Under the pieces are notes generated by a model. That model made no database searches. It had not been told where the DNA came from and worked only from the letters and a program-made list of their open reading frames with translations. DNA of 64,000 nucleotides. Source: Clonostachys chloroleuca (Eukaryota; Ascomycota; Sordariomycetes; Hypocreales; Bionectriaceae). Position numbers and translations under genes: made by a program. The stretch lies in NCBI GenBank assembly GCA_037952775.1, contig JBANAY010000003.1, forward strand, positions 26,412,001 through 26,476,000. Direction: 5' to 3'. Each line of letters opens with the position of its first letter. Within the stretch, counting starts at the first letter, position 1. Positions 20,412 to 32,387 of this stretch are shown here, one piece after another.

Positions 20412-21505
20412 GATCGTATCCCTCGATAGCTCACCTGCCGCACTTGGGAGTGTTGCAGTTGGGAGAGTGTGGAGATGGATCCGCGCATGTAGGCCTCTTA
20501 TGCGCATGAACTAACGGAGCATACCTTTCCCATTATGAATCAATCGACACCTTTTCTACCTTGTTCCATGCCATAATAGGAATGCGACGCCGAAGCAAAT
20601 GTAAATCCTGGAGACCGAATCGCGGAGAAAGAAACGGGGGCAGGTCTTTTGGCCCCCATCGTCGGATTTACATCCGAGAAGAGGAGAGTCCTCCCCATAC
20701 TCTTTGTTCCACATTGGTCTCGTTCTATGATGAAGGGGTCCCGTCACTAGCCCTCGTATTTGTGAAACGACCTTGCCAAACAATGTTCGTGATAGGCCGT
20801 CGGGACTTATTTTCCATGGGAATTACGTGTTTGTAGAACGAATCCGTTGGTGGTTTTACCTGCGGGCGATCATGTATATGTCGTTGGATATATTGGCAAG
20901 TGGCTGAAATAAAACATAGCAAACTAAAGCTCTTTTTTTTTTTTTTTTTTTTTTCAAGGCAGGGACATCGTCATCTTCTTAAATGTAACAACAAGAAAAT
21001 AAAAGATTGTTCTACGACATTTAGCCTAATATTGTGTTTATTAGTGATCTGGTTGTTTTGACATTGTGTTGATATTCAACGCTGGACGTTCTAGGCGTGC
21101 CACGTTGTATGTCAATCGCTTCATTGGGCATTATGGTCCCATTTTTTGAAAAGAAATACCCAAAGACGGTGTAAAGATGGGCGTGCTAGCAGAGAGAAGG
21201 ATGCTCCTATTACCCAACATGCATCGAAACAAAGGAGAGTAGACCGTCTTGAACGTACCTAATCTGAAGGCAGCGTAGTAATTTAAGTCTAGCTCAATCT
21301 AAAGGGAAAGATCACGATACATTTCTCTCCGCCCCTGAGGGAATTGGCTGGTTCTAGCAAGCACCAAGAGAATAAGAAATACCGGAGCTATGTGTTACAC
21401 TGCTGGGTAGTACAAATGAATGCCTGAACTTCCACACGGTCTTTCTGTTACCTTACTTTTCTTGCCCTCCCTTGGTGTTCCCAATATTACAGACTGACAC
21501 TCCTA
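20412..21505. other. Intergenic region between converging genes
   Basis: Shared 3' region of the aldolase gene and the Cys-rich gene. It contains a T-run (20933-20954). No gene is supported. Confidence 0.55.
20933..20954. repeat. Poly(T) run, 22 bases
   Basis: Uninterrupted T tract in the 3' intergenic region. Mononucleotide runs of this length are prone to length errors. Confidence 0.9.
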
Positions 21506-22852
21506 CTACTCTCCCGTCGCCCCCTGTTCTTTAAAAACGTCATAGAATTGACTAGTCCCAAGGGTGAAGTTGAGTCCCCAGTCCCGTTCAAGGACCGACC
21601 CCGAACGGGGCTTGTTGACTTGTGGCTCATTGGGGGAAGATCTCTTGGGCTTCTCCTCATCCCCTCCAAGAAGAGACTCTCTGCCTTCGGGAAGCTCGGT
21701 GGGGTTTCCAGAAAAGTCATGGACACTGCATTCAGGCAACCCCTTTTCCATGGGACTTTGTGGCCTTGGTTTTAGTTTCTCAGCCCCATCATCACCAAAA
21801 GGAGTTTCTTGGTCGGAGAGGCGTTCTGACAAGATTGTCTCATTGGTTAGATCACTGTTTTCACCACGTGCAGTGTGGAAGCTAGCATCAAGCTCCGCGT
21901 CGGAAGAATAGTCGAAGAAGCTGGGACCCGACATTGCAGCCTCCAAGTCTCTGAAAGGGGGACTTTCTGTGTTCGAAATCAGGCGGCTCGAGGATTTGGG
22001 ACTCGGAAATGAAAGCTCGTATTCCTCAAATTTGAAGCTGGTAAAGTCCGCGATATCTGGTGGGAATGTGCCCGCCATCTTCTCCTGTGCGCTTGTATTG
22101 TCGCCGTAGGCCACATCGACTTTTGTTGTCGAAACACCATTCTCCGTCGAAGGGCCGTAGTCACTGAACACCCAATTCTTGATCCTGTTGAGCAGATTCC
22201 AAGGCTCCTCGAGTCTTCCGGGTTTGCCTTCTTGGAGCGAGTGTGATCTGACTCTTCCGCTAACATAAGGCAGGCAATCTCCAGCTGGGGGGCAGCTCAG
22301 ACCAGAGTCTCGGTCCGGAGCAAACGCTGTTAGCCAAAGCAGGTATGGTCTATGGAGCCAAGTAGGGTCGATTCTCGGTTCCTGGGCGACGGTATGAGCA
22401 CTCCCCGAAATATTTATTGGCGACTCGATCTTCGGCGGAAGGGAGTTCCCTGGCTTGTCTCTACAGAAAATGACCTCTGTTTTGCCTCTCTGGACAGGAC
22501 GTACGATCCTCCACTCGTCTTCAACGCTCATCATGCTATCTGATGGCACTTTTCCTGAGAGGTCCAGAGGCTCTCTGAGGCTCATAGTTGGAGCATATTG
22601 CGTCTCCAAGCCGCCACATCGTTGACCCGGTGAGTAGTTTTCAACACCGGGTCGGCAGTTTGCATTCCCACACGTAGTGGAAGTAAACCAGAGCTCTAGA
22701 CGAACAGGGCATATGGCTTCGACAGCCGTCAAGTCCGGGCTCATTGCAATCAGATCATTCCATCTCTCAGCGTACTGGCTGCATTGGCTCACACGATATT
22801 CAAAAAGATTCTTTTGACAGAACCTACATGCCAAGATTCTCTGATTACACAT
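21506..22852 (-). CDS. Hypothetical protein with Cys-rich N-terminus
   Basis: 448 residues from the ATG at 22852; the frame extends further upstream only from a TTG. The first 80 or so residues (MCNQRILACRFCQKNLFEYR, then CSQYAERWNDL, AICPVRLELWF, TTCGNANCRP) contain nine cysteines, including CxxC and CxxxxC spacings, suggesting a small metal-binding or disulfide unit. The rest is hydrophilic, rich in Ser, Glu and Pro, and probably disordered. A short possibly ordered end (ERDWGLNFTLGTSQFYDVFKE) closes the protein. There is no signal peptide or membrane helix. The pattern of a Cys-rich head and disordered body is common among lineage-specific Sordariomycete proteins. I do not recognise a family and infer no function. 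Confidence 0.7.
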   Translation of the reverse strand: MCNQRILACRFCQKNLFEYRVSQCSQYAERWNDLIAMSPDLTAVEAICPVRLELWFTSTTCGNANCRPGVENYSPGQRCGGLETQYAPTMSLREPLDLSGKVPSDSMMSVEDEWRIVRPVQRGKTEVIFCRDKPGNSLPPKIESPINISGSAHTVAQEPRIDPTWLHRPYLLWLTAFAPDRDSGLSCPPAGDCLPYVSGRVRSHSLQEGKPGRLEEPWNLLNRIKNWVFSDYGPSTENGVSTTKVDVAYGDNTSAQEKMAGTFPPDIADFTSFKFEEYELSFPSPKSSSRLISNTESPPFRDLEAAMSGPSFFDYSSDAELDASFHTARGENSDLTNETILSERLSDQETPFGDDGAEKLKPRPQSPMEKGLPECSVHDFSGNPTELPEGRESLLGGDEEKPKRSSPNEPQVNKPRSGSVLERDWGLNFTLGTSQFYDVFKEQGATGE

Positions 22853-23509
22853 GGTGCCGGAGGAGAGGAGCTTCGCCAAGTATTCGGTATAATCGAAGCT
22901 TAGGGGTTGTTGCTGGTCAATTTTGTCCGCAAGTCGGAACCCTTCGAATAAGATGTCATTCAAGTGCTGAATAGGATGAAGGGGCTCTCACATGGATAAT
23001 TGTTCTCCAAGCGGCAAGTATGGTCAAGCTACTCATCTTGCAAGAGTGGAGGGTTTTGGGAGAGTTTTAGGTAGGTTTATAAATCATTCAATTTTGTAAC
23101 AGAGAAAGGGTGTTGAGAACCTCTATACATGAATCAATCTTGAAACTGAGGGCAAAACTCCAACAGTGGACTTGACTCTAATGGCTCTAGGTTTAGGACA
23201 AGTCTTTCTTCGTGCAGCATTTCACTACCCTGTCTCAATAATTGTACCATTTTCAGGATCGCGTCGGGGTGATGCTGCTTGTTTGTAACAACTCAAGCAC
23301 AAAGAGTCACTGAACTAGCTGAATGTTCACAAACGCTGACAGCGAACGAAATCAATATGACTTGTCAATATCCAACTAATTATTAACAATCAACTAGCAA
23401 ACTAAGATACTCTATTGACACGGCCGGATAACCGGCAATCAAATCTCTAGTAATGTACGAGACACCAATGTTAACGCCCAGAAATGCTTTGAACCCCATT
23501 TTATGCCAC
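22853..23509. other. Intergenic region
   Basis: Promoter region of the Cys-rich gene and 3' region of KRE33, AT-rich around 23,300-23,420. No gene is supported. Confidence 0.5.
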
Positions 23510-26500
23510 TCAGGCGGCCTTCTTGCCCTTCTTTACTTTCTTTTTCGGCTTCTCTCCAAAAGCCTCTTCGTACACCTCAGTTGCCGTTTGGCCCGCCTTT
23601 CTCTTTTGCTTTGCAGACTTGACGCTCACCTCTGCGGTGGAGCGACCGTCCTTGGTGGCGTTCCTCACTTGCTTCTCTGCGTCTTGCCATGCTGGAGCAT
23701 CACCTTCAATCTCATACCTAGGAGAAGCCGTTAGCATAATCTGTGGCGACTTGATTCAGATTTCGAAAATAGAAAAGATCAACTTACTGGTCAAGCGGTA
23801 GCGAATCAATCAGTTCTCTCTGCTTCTGCTTAAGAGTTCTGAGAGCCTCGTCGCCACCCTCCTCCAGCTCATCGTCCAGCGTGACGGCAAGGGGAGCAAA
23901 TCGCTCATCCACAATCTCGTCGTCGTGGACACCGCTTGCGTTCTCCCGGCTGATTCCTAGGTCGCCAGTAGAAGGAAGCTCTGCGACAGCGGCGGCTGTG
24001 ACGAGAGATCCGAAGTGCGCGGTTGCCTTGCGCATGATCTTGATGAACAGGGCGAGGAGCTGTCCGGATGTGATGTTGAGCTCGGCAGCTACGGTGTCGA
24101 CATCCTTGCGTTGCAACCCGATGCCCAGGAGGATGCACTTTTGAGGGCCGTTCATGTTCACGTTGGACTGGATCTTGCCCGTAAAGTACAAGGTAGCGAT
24201 GATTGGCAGGAGGTCGAGCACAACATGATAATCAAGCATGTTGTTGGCATACGACTCGAGTCTCTTCAGGTCAAACGGACTCATCAGTTGATCCAGCTCT
24301 GGCTTGGTCAGGGGTGCAACCTCTGTAGTGTCAAGCTGTGCACCACGAACAGCCGCTTCGTCAATTGACAAAGCAGTACCGGCAGAGAACGCCCTGAACT
24401 GGAAAGAGAGCAGCGACAAGAATCGCTTTTGGAAGTCTCGCGAGAAAGCACCGGCCCAGCTCTTGTCTGCGGTATTGTCGAGGGGCCGGAGCATCACACA
24501 GGTATGTTCACCGGTAAGGTCATTCGCCGTCTGGCGGAGATAGACTGGGGAAAATGAGGCGCGCTTCCAGAACTTGAGCAGCTGAGTTGTCATTCCATAG
24601 CTTACACCCATGTAGTCGAGGGCCTCGGGCTTCTTCTGGTCAAGCTTGGCGAAAAGAGGAGGCATCTCGTTCTTATCCTTGACCTTAATTTCATCACTCA
24701 AGGAGCCATTTGCAAGTTCAGCATCCGTTGGTCGCCGTGCCTGGTCATCCATAATCTGGTCCTCCTCGGAAAGACTAGCGAAACGCCCCTCATAGTAGTC
24801 GGTAAGCAGCTGGAGTGCCTTGGTGCCATAGCCCATGGACACATACTCAGGGTTGGTGGCAATGCGGACAACCCGAGCACCAGACAATGATGCGAAATTC
24901 TCATCCTGGAACTGCTGGCTGACAAGCCATGGGATCAAGTCACCGTTGGGGCGCTGGCCTCTGCTCAAGCTGTTGAGAACGCTTTGTCTGCTGATCTTAC
25001 CTTCCAGCGACACCTGAATAACACAGAGCGGCTCTGGCAAGGCGCCGGTGTTCTCCGACAAAGGTGGGACAAGGACGAACAGCTCATGGGCTGGAGCGTC
25101 ACTCATCAACTGTAGGTCATCAGGGCTATTCTTATAGTGGCTTGCCACGTAGAGCGCCACCATCTGCTGGAGAAACTTTTCTGGAACAGGGTGGAAGGAG
25201 AACAACGCATCCCGGTTCACTACGAGAAGCTCGCATTTTTCCGGGTCAGGGCACCCGAATTTAGATTTGGACTTGGGCAGAGTAGCATCCAAGCACAACA
25301 GCTTGTTAAGCCACTTTTCAACCGCATCACCTTGGGCGTATCTGATGGGCTCGTCTAGTGAAATCTCACGTAGCTTGCGACTGGCCTGGTAATCGCCAGA
25401 CTTCGCCGCCCTACCCGTGGATCGGTCTGCAAGCTCTGTATCGCCATTGCTTGCTGATGCAGCCACTGACTGCTCCCTCAGCTGCTTGATCAACTTCAGA
25501 GACAACGACCTTCCAGTTCCTTCGTAACCATTGATAGTAGAGGCCATGAACACCAGGTACGGTCCCATAAGCTTGCGAACTAGAGGCAGGGGAATAGCAG
25601 CGGCCTCATCAATCACCACCAACTCTGCCTGGCCAAGCACGTGAGCATCCTGTGGTCTAATGTACTGGATCGTCTGTCTGTGCTGCCTGTGAATGTTGAC
25701 ACGAACGATGGCCTTGTTGAAATCGGGGTTTGTGCTCTGAATGATGGAATAGTCGGCGTGATCGGCGTATCCGAGCGCATCGAACCCCTTGAAGACAAAC
25801 TCAAAGAGTGTCTTCAAGTTTTCGGGAGAAGGAGATGTGATAAAAATGTTGCTATAGCCGTATGCCACAGCTGCCGCTACGGCAACACCCAACGCTGCTG
25901 ATTTACCGCGACCTCTAGCAGCCGTCAAGGTAACAGTGCTGCGAAGAGTCTTCTCAGCAATGGCCTCGGTGAACGTCATCAAGGCCTTGGCCTGGTCAAC
26001 AGTTTTGGCGAGCGATATTAAAGATCCAACGGGCTGTCTGTCATGGTTCTCGTCTTTGATAGCTTCCAATTCGAGCTGCGCAGGGGTCTTTGAGTCGTCC
26101 TTGTCTGGTGGAGGCAGAGCCTTTACGCTCTTACCACCGGAAATGGGAAGCACATTCAGCTCATCATCGATGACCAAACAAGACTCGCAGCTTCCCAATG
26201 ATAGGAGGAAACGCTCGTTAAATCGAGCGACAACGTCATGGTGGGCTTCGGTGCGATACCTTGAGTGGACATCCATGGACAAGTTGTAGAGCTGCTTCAG
26301 ACTGTTCATTCCCTTTAGAAGCATGATGACCATGCCACCGCCCTCAACTGTTTCTATCGTTCGCGCAAGAATGTTCGGAGTAATGGCTTCGAAATCTTGT
26401 AGAATACACATGCCGAAGGTTTGACCGAGGATCTTGTCGGTCTCCTTGTAATATGTATAGCGAATGTTGTGGAGCGAGACGAACAGCTCGAAAGCATCCT

Positions 26501-26899
26501 CGGAATTGGCTTCTCGAATCCCCTTCTTGATCTCCTTCTTAATCTTGGCCTCGCGCTTCTTGCGATGACTAGCAAATCACACCGTTAGCGACAACACAAC
26601 ATCCAAAGTCCTCGGGGACTAAAGGCTTCGAGATCGAACCTTGTGAAGCCCAGAAGCTTGTTCTTATATGCCCAGAGAACAGATTTGTTCTGCTTGATAT
26701 TCTTCCTTGACATGATGAAGTGTAAGTTCACAATGACATCCTTGGCCTGCTGGTCGCCAACGACCACGAAAAAGCTTCGCTTCTTCTCCTGCACCGCATT
26801 GTCGATGAGCGCCCCGATGCGGGAGTCACTATATGCACAATTAGCGCGTCCTGGTACATATTTCTCTGATAAAAGTTCTTACATTTGTTTGCGCGACAT
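23510..26899 (-). CDS. KRE33: RNA cytidine acetyltransferase (KRE33/NAT10)
   Basis: Nucleolar enzyme that makes N4-acetylcytidine in 18S rRNA and tRNA and is needed for small-subunit assembly. Four exons: 26899-26883, 26828-26640, 26568-23788 and 23717-23510. They give 1064 residues, close to the yeast protein's length. Introns are 54, 71 and 70 nt; all junctions keep frame. The first exon encodes only five full codons (MSRKQ) and joins to IDSRIGALIDNAVQEKKRSF, a family signature. The N-terminal domain includes LHFIMSRKNIKQNKSVLWAYKNKLLGFT and SHRKKREAKIKKEIKKG. The helicase-like module has a P-loop TAARGRGKSAALG (about 288-292) and VVIDEAAAIPLP (about 389-395). The GNAT domain includes GARVVRIATNPEYVSMGYG. 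The lysine-rich C-terminus (KPKKKVKKGKKAA) fits nucleolar location and RNA binding. No missing residues were noticed. Confidence 0.96.
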
Positions 26900-27595
26900 C
26901 TTCTCGGCACCGTTCGAGCGTTCAATGATCGGAATGCACTGTCGCAAAAGCTACTCGCCCAGCTGGACTTTTGGTACAAATTTCCCAAAATTTTGGCGAT
27001 CTTAACATTTTTTGCCGGGCGGTGTAGTGTATGTGGATCTTAGAGGTGGGGTGTCTACCGAGACTTCACCGAGAGCCTCACCGAAGTCCACGGTAGCCAA
27101 TGGCGGGGATTTCGCCATAAGAATGGCAAGATGGGCAAAGTTTAGCGCAAATCTGACAGATCCGAACCCTTAAGCCGCGGCCGAGGATGGCGCTCTGATA
27201 TGCTGGCTCAGGGGCCAACGAAAATTTCACCAGAAAATCTAGAAACAAAAGTAGCACTTGTAATAGGCTCAAAATTGTTGATACATATGGTAAGATACAA
27301 GTTTCATATCACATCCACCCAGCCGAGACTATACATTCAAGGTTTCCAAATCCAAGTAATGAGAAGAGAGTATTTGTTTCTAATTTGCTCATAATGCTGT
27401 GATGATTGCTACCTCCGAGTCTATGAAGGTTATAAAAAGCTCGATGCCAAGAAATTGGCATATCTTCAAATAACATCTCAGAATACCAGACACCAGTGAA
27501 TCCCCCAATAAATGCTGGCACAAAGGAAACGGTAGCGGAAGGGAAAAGTGTGACAAAATAAAAGGATTTAGAGTATATACATCGGATGTGCAATT
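26900..27595. other. Intergenic region upstream of KRE33
   Basis: KRE33 promoter side and 3' region of the mS38-like gene. No open frame longer than 94 codons and no recognisable similarity. Confidence 0.5.
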
Positions 27596-28700
27596 CTATG
27601 TCCTATCAAGCTTGCGGCGAAGGTTCCTCGTCCGCTTCATGAGCTTCTTGTACTTCTTCTTCTTCATCTTCAACTTTCGCTGTCTCTTGACGCTGATGGC
27701 GTGCATGTCCCGTTGGCCCTGAGCCTCGTCGAACTTGAGCTGGCGTCGAGCAAGTCGCTCGAGGAAACTTCTGGGCTGCGCATCCTGGATGATTCGGGGG
27801 CTGTGGGCAACAATCCTGATCTGGCCGTCGGGCTCGGTTGCCTCCTCAATCGTGAACATGGCCTTGTACACGCGGTGATGCTGAGCATCCTCGGCAGGCT
27901 CAGCCTCCACGACGGGTGTGGATTCGGCGGCCGACTGTGGTTGAGGCAGGGGAGGGGGTCGGAATGGGAGGAAGTCTCCAGACATGGCATCCACCTCAAG
28001 ATAGATGCTGGCTTCGCTTCCGTCAGGGTTCTTAAAGTCCATACGGTGCACCCCATCGCCGTGGCCTTCTTGTTGCGTGTTGATAGTCATCTGTGCCATG
28101 GGTCCTTCCAACTGGTCGATGGTGTTTGAAAGTGTTGACATAGTCTCGGAAACCGTGTTCGATTTTGATCGAGAGGCGAAGATGGAGGCAAACTGCTCAT
28201 CTGTTACAGCCCGAGGCATAGTTTGGGTGATAGAGATCGGTCGGTGCAGAGAAAAGAAACTTGAAAGTCCCAGAGCTAGACAAAGAGGTTAGCAGGAAGA
28301 TCGGAGAAAATCGTAAAATCTTTTCCTTGGTGCAAAATGTGTCTTAACCCGGAATTCTTTTGTATTTACCTTCTCCAGACATGTGATGCGTGTTAGGGAC
28401 GCTGGGCAAGTTCTTCAAAGTTGGGTCACGCTCGGCAGCCTTGCGCTTCCTCTTCTCACCCCCTGCCTTGCCCTGGCCCCGAGAGGAACCCGAGGATGCG
28501 GGGACAGACTGGCCCGCCGGTAGATCACTCGCTCCATTATCTGATCTCGAAGGTTTCGACGATGAGAACCTCCGCTGGTGGTTGTGGCTAATGAAGGGAG
28601 CCGAAGCGGCGGCTTTGGGGGCTGATGATACAAGGGTTGCGGCCAAACCGCTGGCCTGGGGCGCCGCGGTAACCACGCGCCGCACCGATGAGGGCAACAT
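27596..28700 (-). CDS. Mitochondrial small-subunit protein mS38 / COX24-like
   Basis: Predicted mitoribosomal protein with the AURKAIP1/COX24 C-terminal domain. Exons 28700-28370 and 28275-27596 are joined across a 94-nt intron (GTAAAT donor, GCTAAC branch, CTAG acceptor), giving 336 residues. The N-terminus (MLPSSVRRVVTAAPQASGLA, then NHQRRFSSSKPS) is a typical mitochondrial presequence: Arg/Ser/Ala-rich with an RRFSS cleavage-like site. The junction makes GEALGLSSFFSLHRPISITQT. The last 38 or so residues (MHAISVKRQRKLKMKKKKYKKLMKRTRNLRRKLDRT region) are the hallmark domain, extremely basic and expected to bind rRNA. Yeast COX24 is needed for cox1 expression. The longer fungal form has an extended middle region of unknown role. 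The gene lies on the same strand as, and between, KRE33 and SYM1. Confidence 0.88.
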
Positions 28701-29436
28701 GACTGTGGGATCGAAACAGCCAGACCGTTGATCGTAGAGTGACAAGCGTTGGAGGGTTGGTTGTGAGGCAGGCGCAGAGACCTTCGTTTGAGGCCAATGA
28801 TGCGTTTTGTCACGTCAAATCCGGATATCTGCTGAGGTGAGTCGGGAAAACGTTGTGGTGGATCCCCGGCTATGGATGGCCTAAGGCAGCGATAACGGCG
28901 GCAATCTATTGACCTACAGCGCCTCCACCTACAACCAACACCACAAAGGAGCACCGGAACGTTCTGTGGCGGGCTGCGGCTTATTAGGTGGGAGCCTCGC
29001 CTGACCGCTTTCAAATGACCGCAGGTTCAGGTCACGAGCATCTGCTACGTAATTGTTATCTGATGGGGCCCTATCCACATGGATCGATTTCAGGAGGACA
29101 AACTGAGATAGATAGTATCCAGCAAGAGGGGAGACGAGTGTTTATGGCGCTTGCCAAGTCCACTCTTGATTCTATGCGCAGCAGGCCAAACCCTCATGGT
29201 TTATCACGTCATGGTTACATTGGCCGTCTCGGAGCATTTCACTACAGTGGTCCCTTTAGTGTAGTCTATCATCTATTATTGATTCTTTAATCATGGCCCA
29301 AACGTACAGCAGCAATGATGCCCCGGCTCCCTCGAATGTTCGCTTGCAACGAAGACTCATGACATTGATATCGCATCAAACCAAGCATCCCAATTAAGAT
29401 GCGTAAAACACGGCAGCAACACGGATGGTCTGCCTT
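28701..29436. other. Intergenic region
   Basis: Lies between the mS38-like gene and the 3' end of SYM1. Open frames are short and one (28415-29014, minus) overlaps the mS38 coding region in another frame. No gene is supported. Confidence 0.5.
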
Positions 29437-30120
29437 CTACTCCACGCTGTTCACCCAGCTGAGGTAACTGTTCCAGCCGATGGAAATGACATTGGCGAAC
29501 AAGACACGATGCTGCAGGGGCATGAATGTGAAGTTGATCATCTGGACGAAGGGCCAGACCAACCAATTCGTCTTCAGCGCCGTCCACCAGGTCTTCTCCA
29601 ACCGCTCCTTGGCGCTTACGCCTTCCATAGTTGCCATGCTGCTCAGGAAGACACCGATCATGACAGGAGCGAAGGCACCCTGGTCACACCCAACGCGTGC
29701 GAGAGTCTCGAGGCGTGGTCGTCCAGCGATATTCACTCTGCGGGCAAGGAAATTGATCCATGTGGTCACGACAGGGCCAAACACGACTTGAGAGAAGGGA
29801 GACACGTTAGAGCCAGGGTTCCCTCTATATCTGTTTATAGAGTCGGAAATATGGTTATGGTAAAACTTACCGCCACCGTAGAGGGCCATGCGACCGGTAC
29901 GGGCAAGGTCATGCTTCTTCAGACCCCGCTGCTCAACAGCCTGCTGGGCAGTAATGTCTCCAGTAGCGAACAGAACTGCAGTCGTCACACTCTGTGTGAG
30001 AAGTGGCTTTGCTGCCAGCTTCGCATTGTACCTTTGTGACGAAAATGAGTTGTCTTGTCATGTTGAGGGTCGTGATGATGCTGCCAGTTTGGGTGCTTAC
30101 CAGCGGAGGAATGACGACAT
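29437..30120 (-). CDS. SYM1: SYM1 (Mpv17/PMP22 family) mitochondrial membrane protein
   Basis: Inner mitochondrial membrane protein of the Mpv17/Sym1/PMP22 family; yeast Sym1 is needed for ethanol growth at high temperature, and the family is thought to form a channel. Exons 30120-30101, 30031-29871 and 29786-29437 give 176 residues. Introns are 69 nt (GTAAGC donor) and 84 nt (GTAAGT donor). The first junction creates MSSFLRWYNAKLAAKPLLTQ, a clear family N-terminus that no single open frame shows. The second joins GRMALYGG to VVFGPVVTTW. The C-terminal family signature follows: TWWTALKTNWLVWPFVQMIN, then FTFMPLQHRVLFANVISIGWNSYLSW. Four hydrophobic segments fit the known topology. Confidence 0.94.
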
Positions 30121-31552
30121 GATGGTCCTCCTTGCAGTGGCAATTGGCTCCTTTGTGGGTTGTGATGAAATGAGCAGTAGCCAAACTGCGAAGACTGGAC
30201 TCTCAAGACGGTTGGCCTGTGTAGGCAGGCAAATGCAGCGAAATTTGGCGTTTATCTAAAACTGCGAGACTGATAGATAGTACTAGATCCCTTGGAGTCA
30301 GTCCTAGTGGGACCAAGGGAAAGGGAGAATGTGAATGAACGCGACTACTGTCAAGGCGAAAGGGAAAAGAGATTCTCTATGTGTGTGACTAGGTGAAACC
30401 AAGGTATCATGGGAATTAAGGAAGAAGGAGGAGGGAAAGAAAAATTGAAAAATTAGGGTCGAAGATCTTGGAGCTGGCGGGCAGCCAATACTCGGGACTT
30501 TTCTTTTTCTGTTCTTATGTATTTCCCGGAGATGTATGTCAATGAAACATCGGGAGGGAGAGACTGTCCGGGGATTCAAGGCCTGCGCTGCGTGGGGGCT
30601 GGTCAACCACAACTGTATACCGGCGCCGGCTGCCTGTCAACCAGCCCCTCCAACGACGCATTAGCAGCAGCCATTGACACCAACTGATTCAAGAGGCAGC
30701 TAGGCAAGGAATTCCCTTATCAAGTAATTCCGCAATCCCGCTATTAAACCCCCACCGACCCATCACGATACAGAACATAATTATCAATCTAAGTAGGTAC
30801 TTGGGCACAATTGTAGGCAATCTGCAGTGCCCCAGGAACTGAACACCACGGGAAGCCCACCAAGATTCAGTGAATTTTGGGTTGGTCAGATGACCAGAAA
30901 AGCACAACGCCAGGGCCGGGGTAGAGCGCCAGGTAAATCGGTGGATCGCCGCATCATGCCGTGCATTGTCTATACTCCAAGCTTCACCGCGAAATACTTT
31001 GCATCGGATACTGCCGCATGCCAACCGGCTAGGAATTGTTGCGGTGTCCTGGTTCGAGAGCCGGATGCACGTCGTACTAGAAACGTGAGCCTCAGAGCGG
31101 GCGTCCGAATGCCATACCAGTGAAATTGCCGTAACTATTTCCTCTTCCAACGGCCAACCAACAACCTGCAACTGGCACCTGGACCTGGGACCTGCGCTTG
31201 CAACTTCGCTCTTTTAGCGCGCCAGCCTGCCAGGTGCGCGTTTCATTGGCTGAAGCTTGCGAGCTTATCGGTCGCGGAGGATCCCAATGATTAATAGGGT
31301 CCCTTATTCAGCATGGCGCATCATCCAGTACCTCGACCTGCGACTGTCGGTCAATGTAACATGGTTGTACAGGGTGTTGCGACATCATATCATCCCAGGG
31401 ATTAAGCTAACAATAGCAGGAGGTGTACCATGTAGATGCCTAATCCTCCCCATTCATCTTCCCTTCCTCGCCCATTCACAGTTGAGATATCACCAAATCG
31501 GCCCAGCCCTATCCCTCTGTCCTGTTCGTTGCCCAGCTAGAAGCCGCCCGCC
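30121..31552. other. Divergent promoter region (SYM1 / membrane protein gene)
   Basis: Intergenic DNA between divergently transcribed genes. It contains one copy of the decamer GGTACTTGGG (30796-30805). Purine-rich tracts near 30,310-30,470 would be pyrimidine-rich on the SYM1 strand, as expected of a promoter. No gene is supported. Confidence 0.55.
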
Positions 31553-32387
31553 ATGGCTGACGACGAACCTACGTTCCATATACACGACACAGCAGTGGCC
31601 CATCCGCTGCGCTGGGCCCTGATCTTATCGTACCTGCCAGCGTTCGCTCTTCTCATTGCCCACGGCTCCCTCTCCCACCGCGTCGTGCCCGCCATTGGCC
31701 TGCTTCCATTGAGCTTCTCTGTCGCATCCGCCGTCTTCACATATCGGATCCGCTCGAGCAAGCAGCAAGATGAGGAAGCCGATCACGACGATGATGCCAC
31801 CACCACTCCCAGGGAACGATTCCGCATTGCGATCACGCACCCCCTCACCATCTTCGCCCTGGACATCCTCCTCGCCGCCTCCCTGATGATCGTCCTCGTC
31901 TTCACATGGACCTCTCACACCAGGAGCGCGTCGCTGAGCATGCTCGCGGCCTATGCAACAATACCCCTACTCATTGGCTTGTTCGTCTTGACCCAACCCC
32001 ACTATCCCGATCCGAGATGTAGTACTAACCCTGTCCATGACCAGCTTCACCCACCTCTACCTCGCCTCCGTGGCGCTCTACGAGGGCTTTGCCATCCACG
32101 GCCTCGTACAATGGACCGCTTGGCGCGCCGTGCCACCTGATTGTCCCAACTGCAACGTGCGCCTCCGCCCTGACCTCCCCGCGCTACCCTGGCTGAAGTA
32201 CTTCCAGCGGCGTCGGTCTCCCGATTATGCTCCCGTACTCGCCAACGACGAGGAGCCCTACCGCGACGAGGTTGAGAGCACCGATGGCGTCGCCCAGCCT
32301 GAGGCGGTCGACGTTCGGAAGAAGGATAAGAAGGGCAAGGCTGCAACGCCCGAGCCATCGGGCGAGTCAACGCCCTGGGACGCTTGA
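31553..32387 (+). CDS. Fungal four-helix membrane protein, unknown function
   Basis: 256 residues from two exons, 31553-31980 and 32045-32387. The 64-nt intron has a GTTCGT donor, a perfect TACTAAC branch site (32023-32029 region) and a CCAG acceptor. This choice keeps frame and joins AAYATIPLLIG to FTHLYLASVALYEGF. Hydrophobic segments are LRWALILSYLPAFALLI, VVPAIGLLPLSFSVASAVF, LTIFALDILLAASLMIVLVF and the helix spanning the splice junction. An acidic loop (QQDEEADHDDD) lies between helices 2 and 3. After the last helix come a conserved-looking PPDCPNCNVRLRPDLP with a CxxC pair and a long charged, Lys-rich tail (DVRKKDKKGKAAT). I recognise no named family. The donor is weak, so the exact splice site is less sure than the reading frames. 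Confidence 0.7.

Noticed and set aside
31000..31075. tRNA-like segment with GGTTCGAG and a near-complementary end pair GCATCGG/CCGGATGC
   Set aside because: No D-loop consensus and the T stem mispairs; the end complementarity has a bulge.
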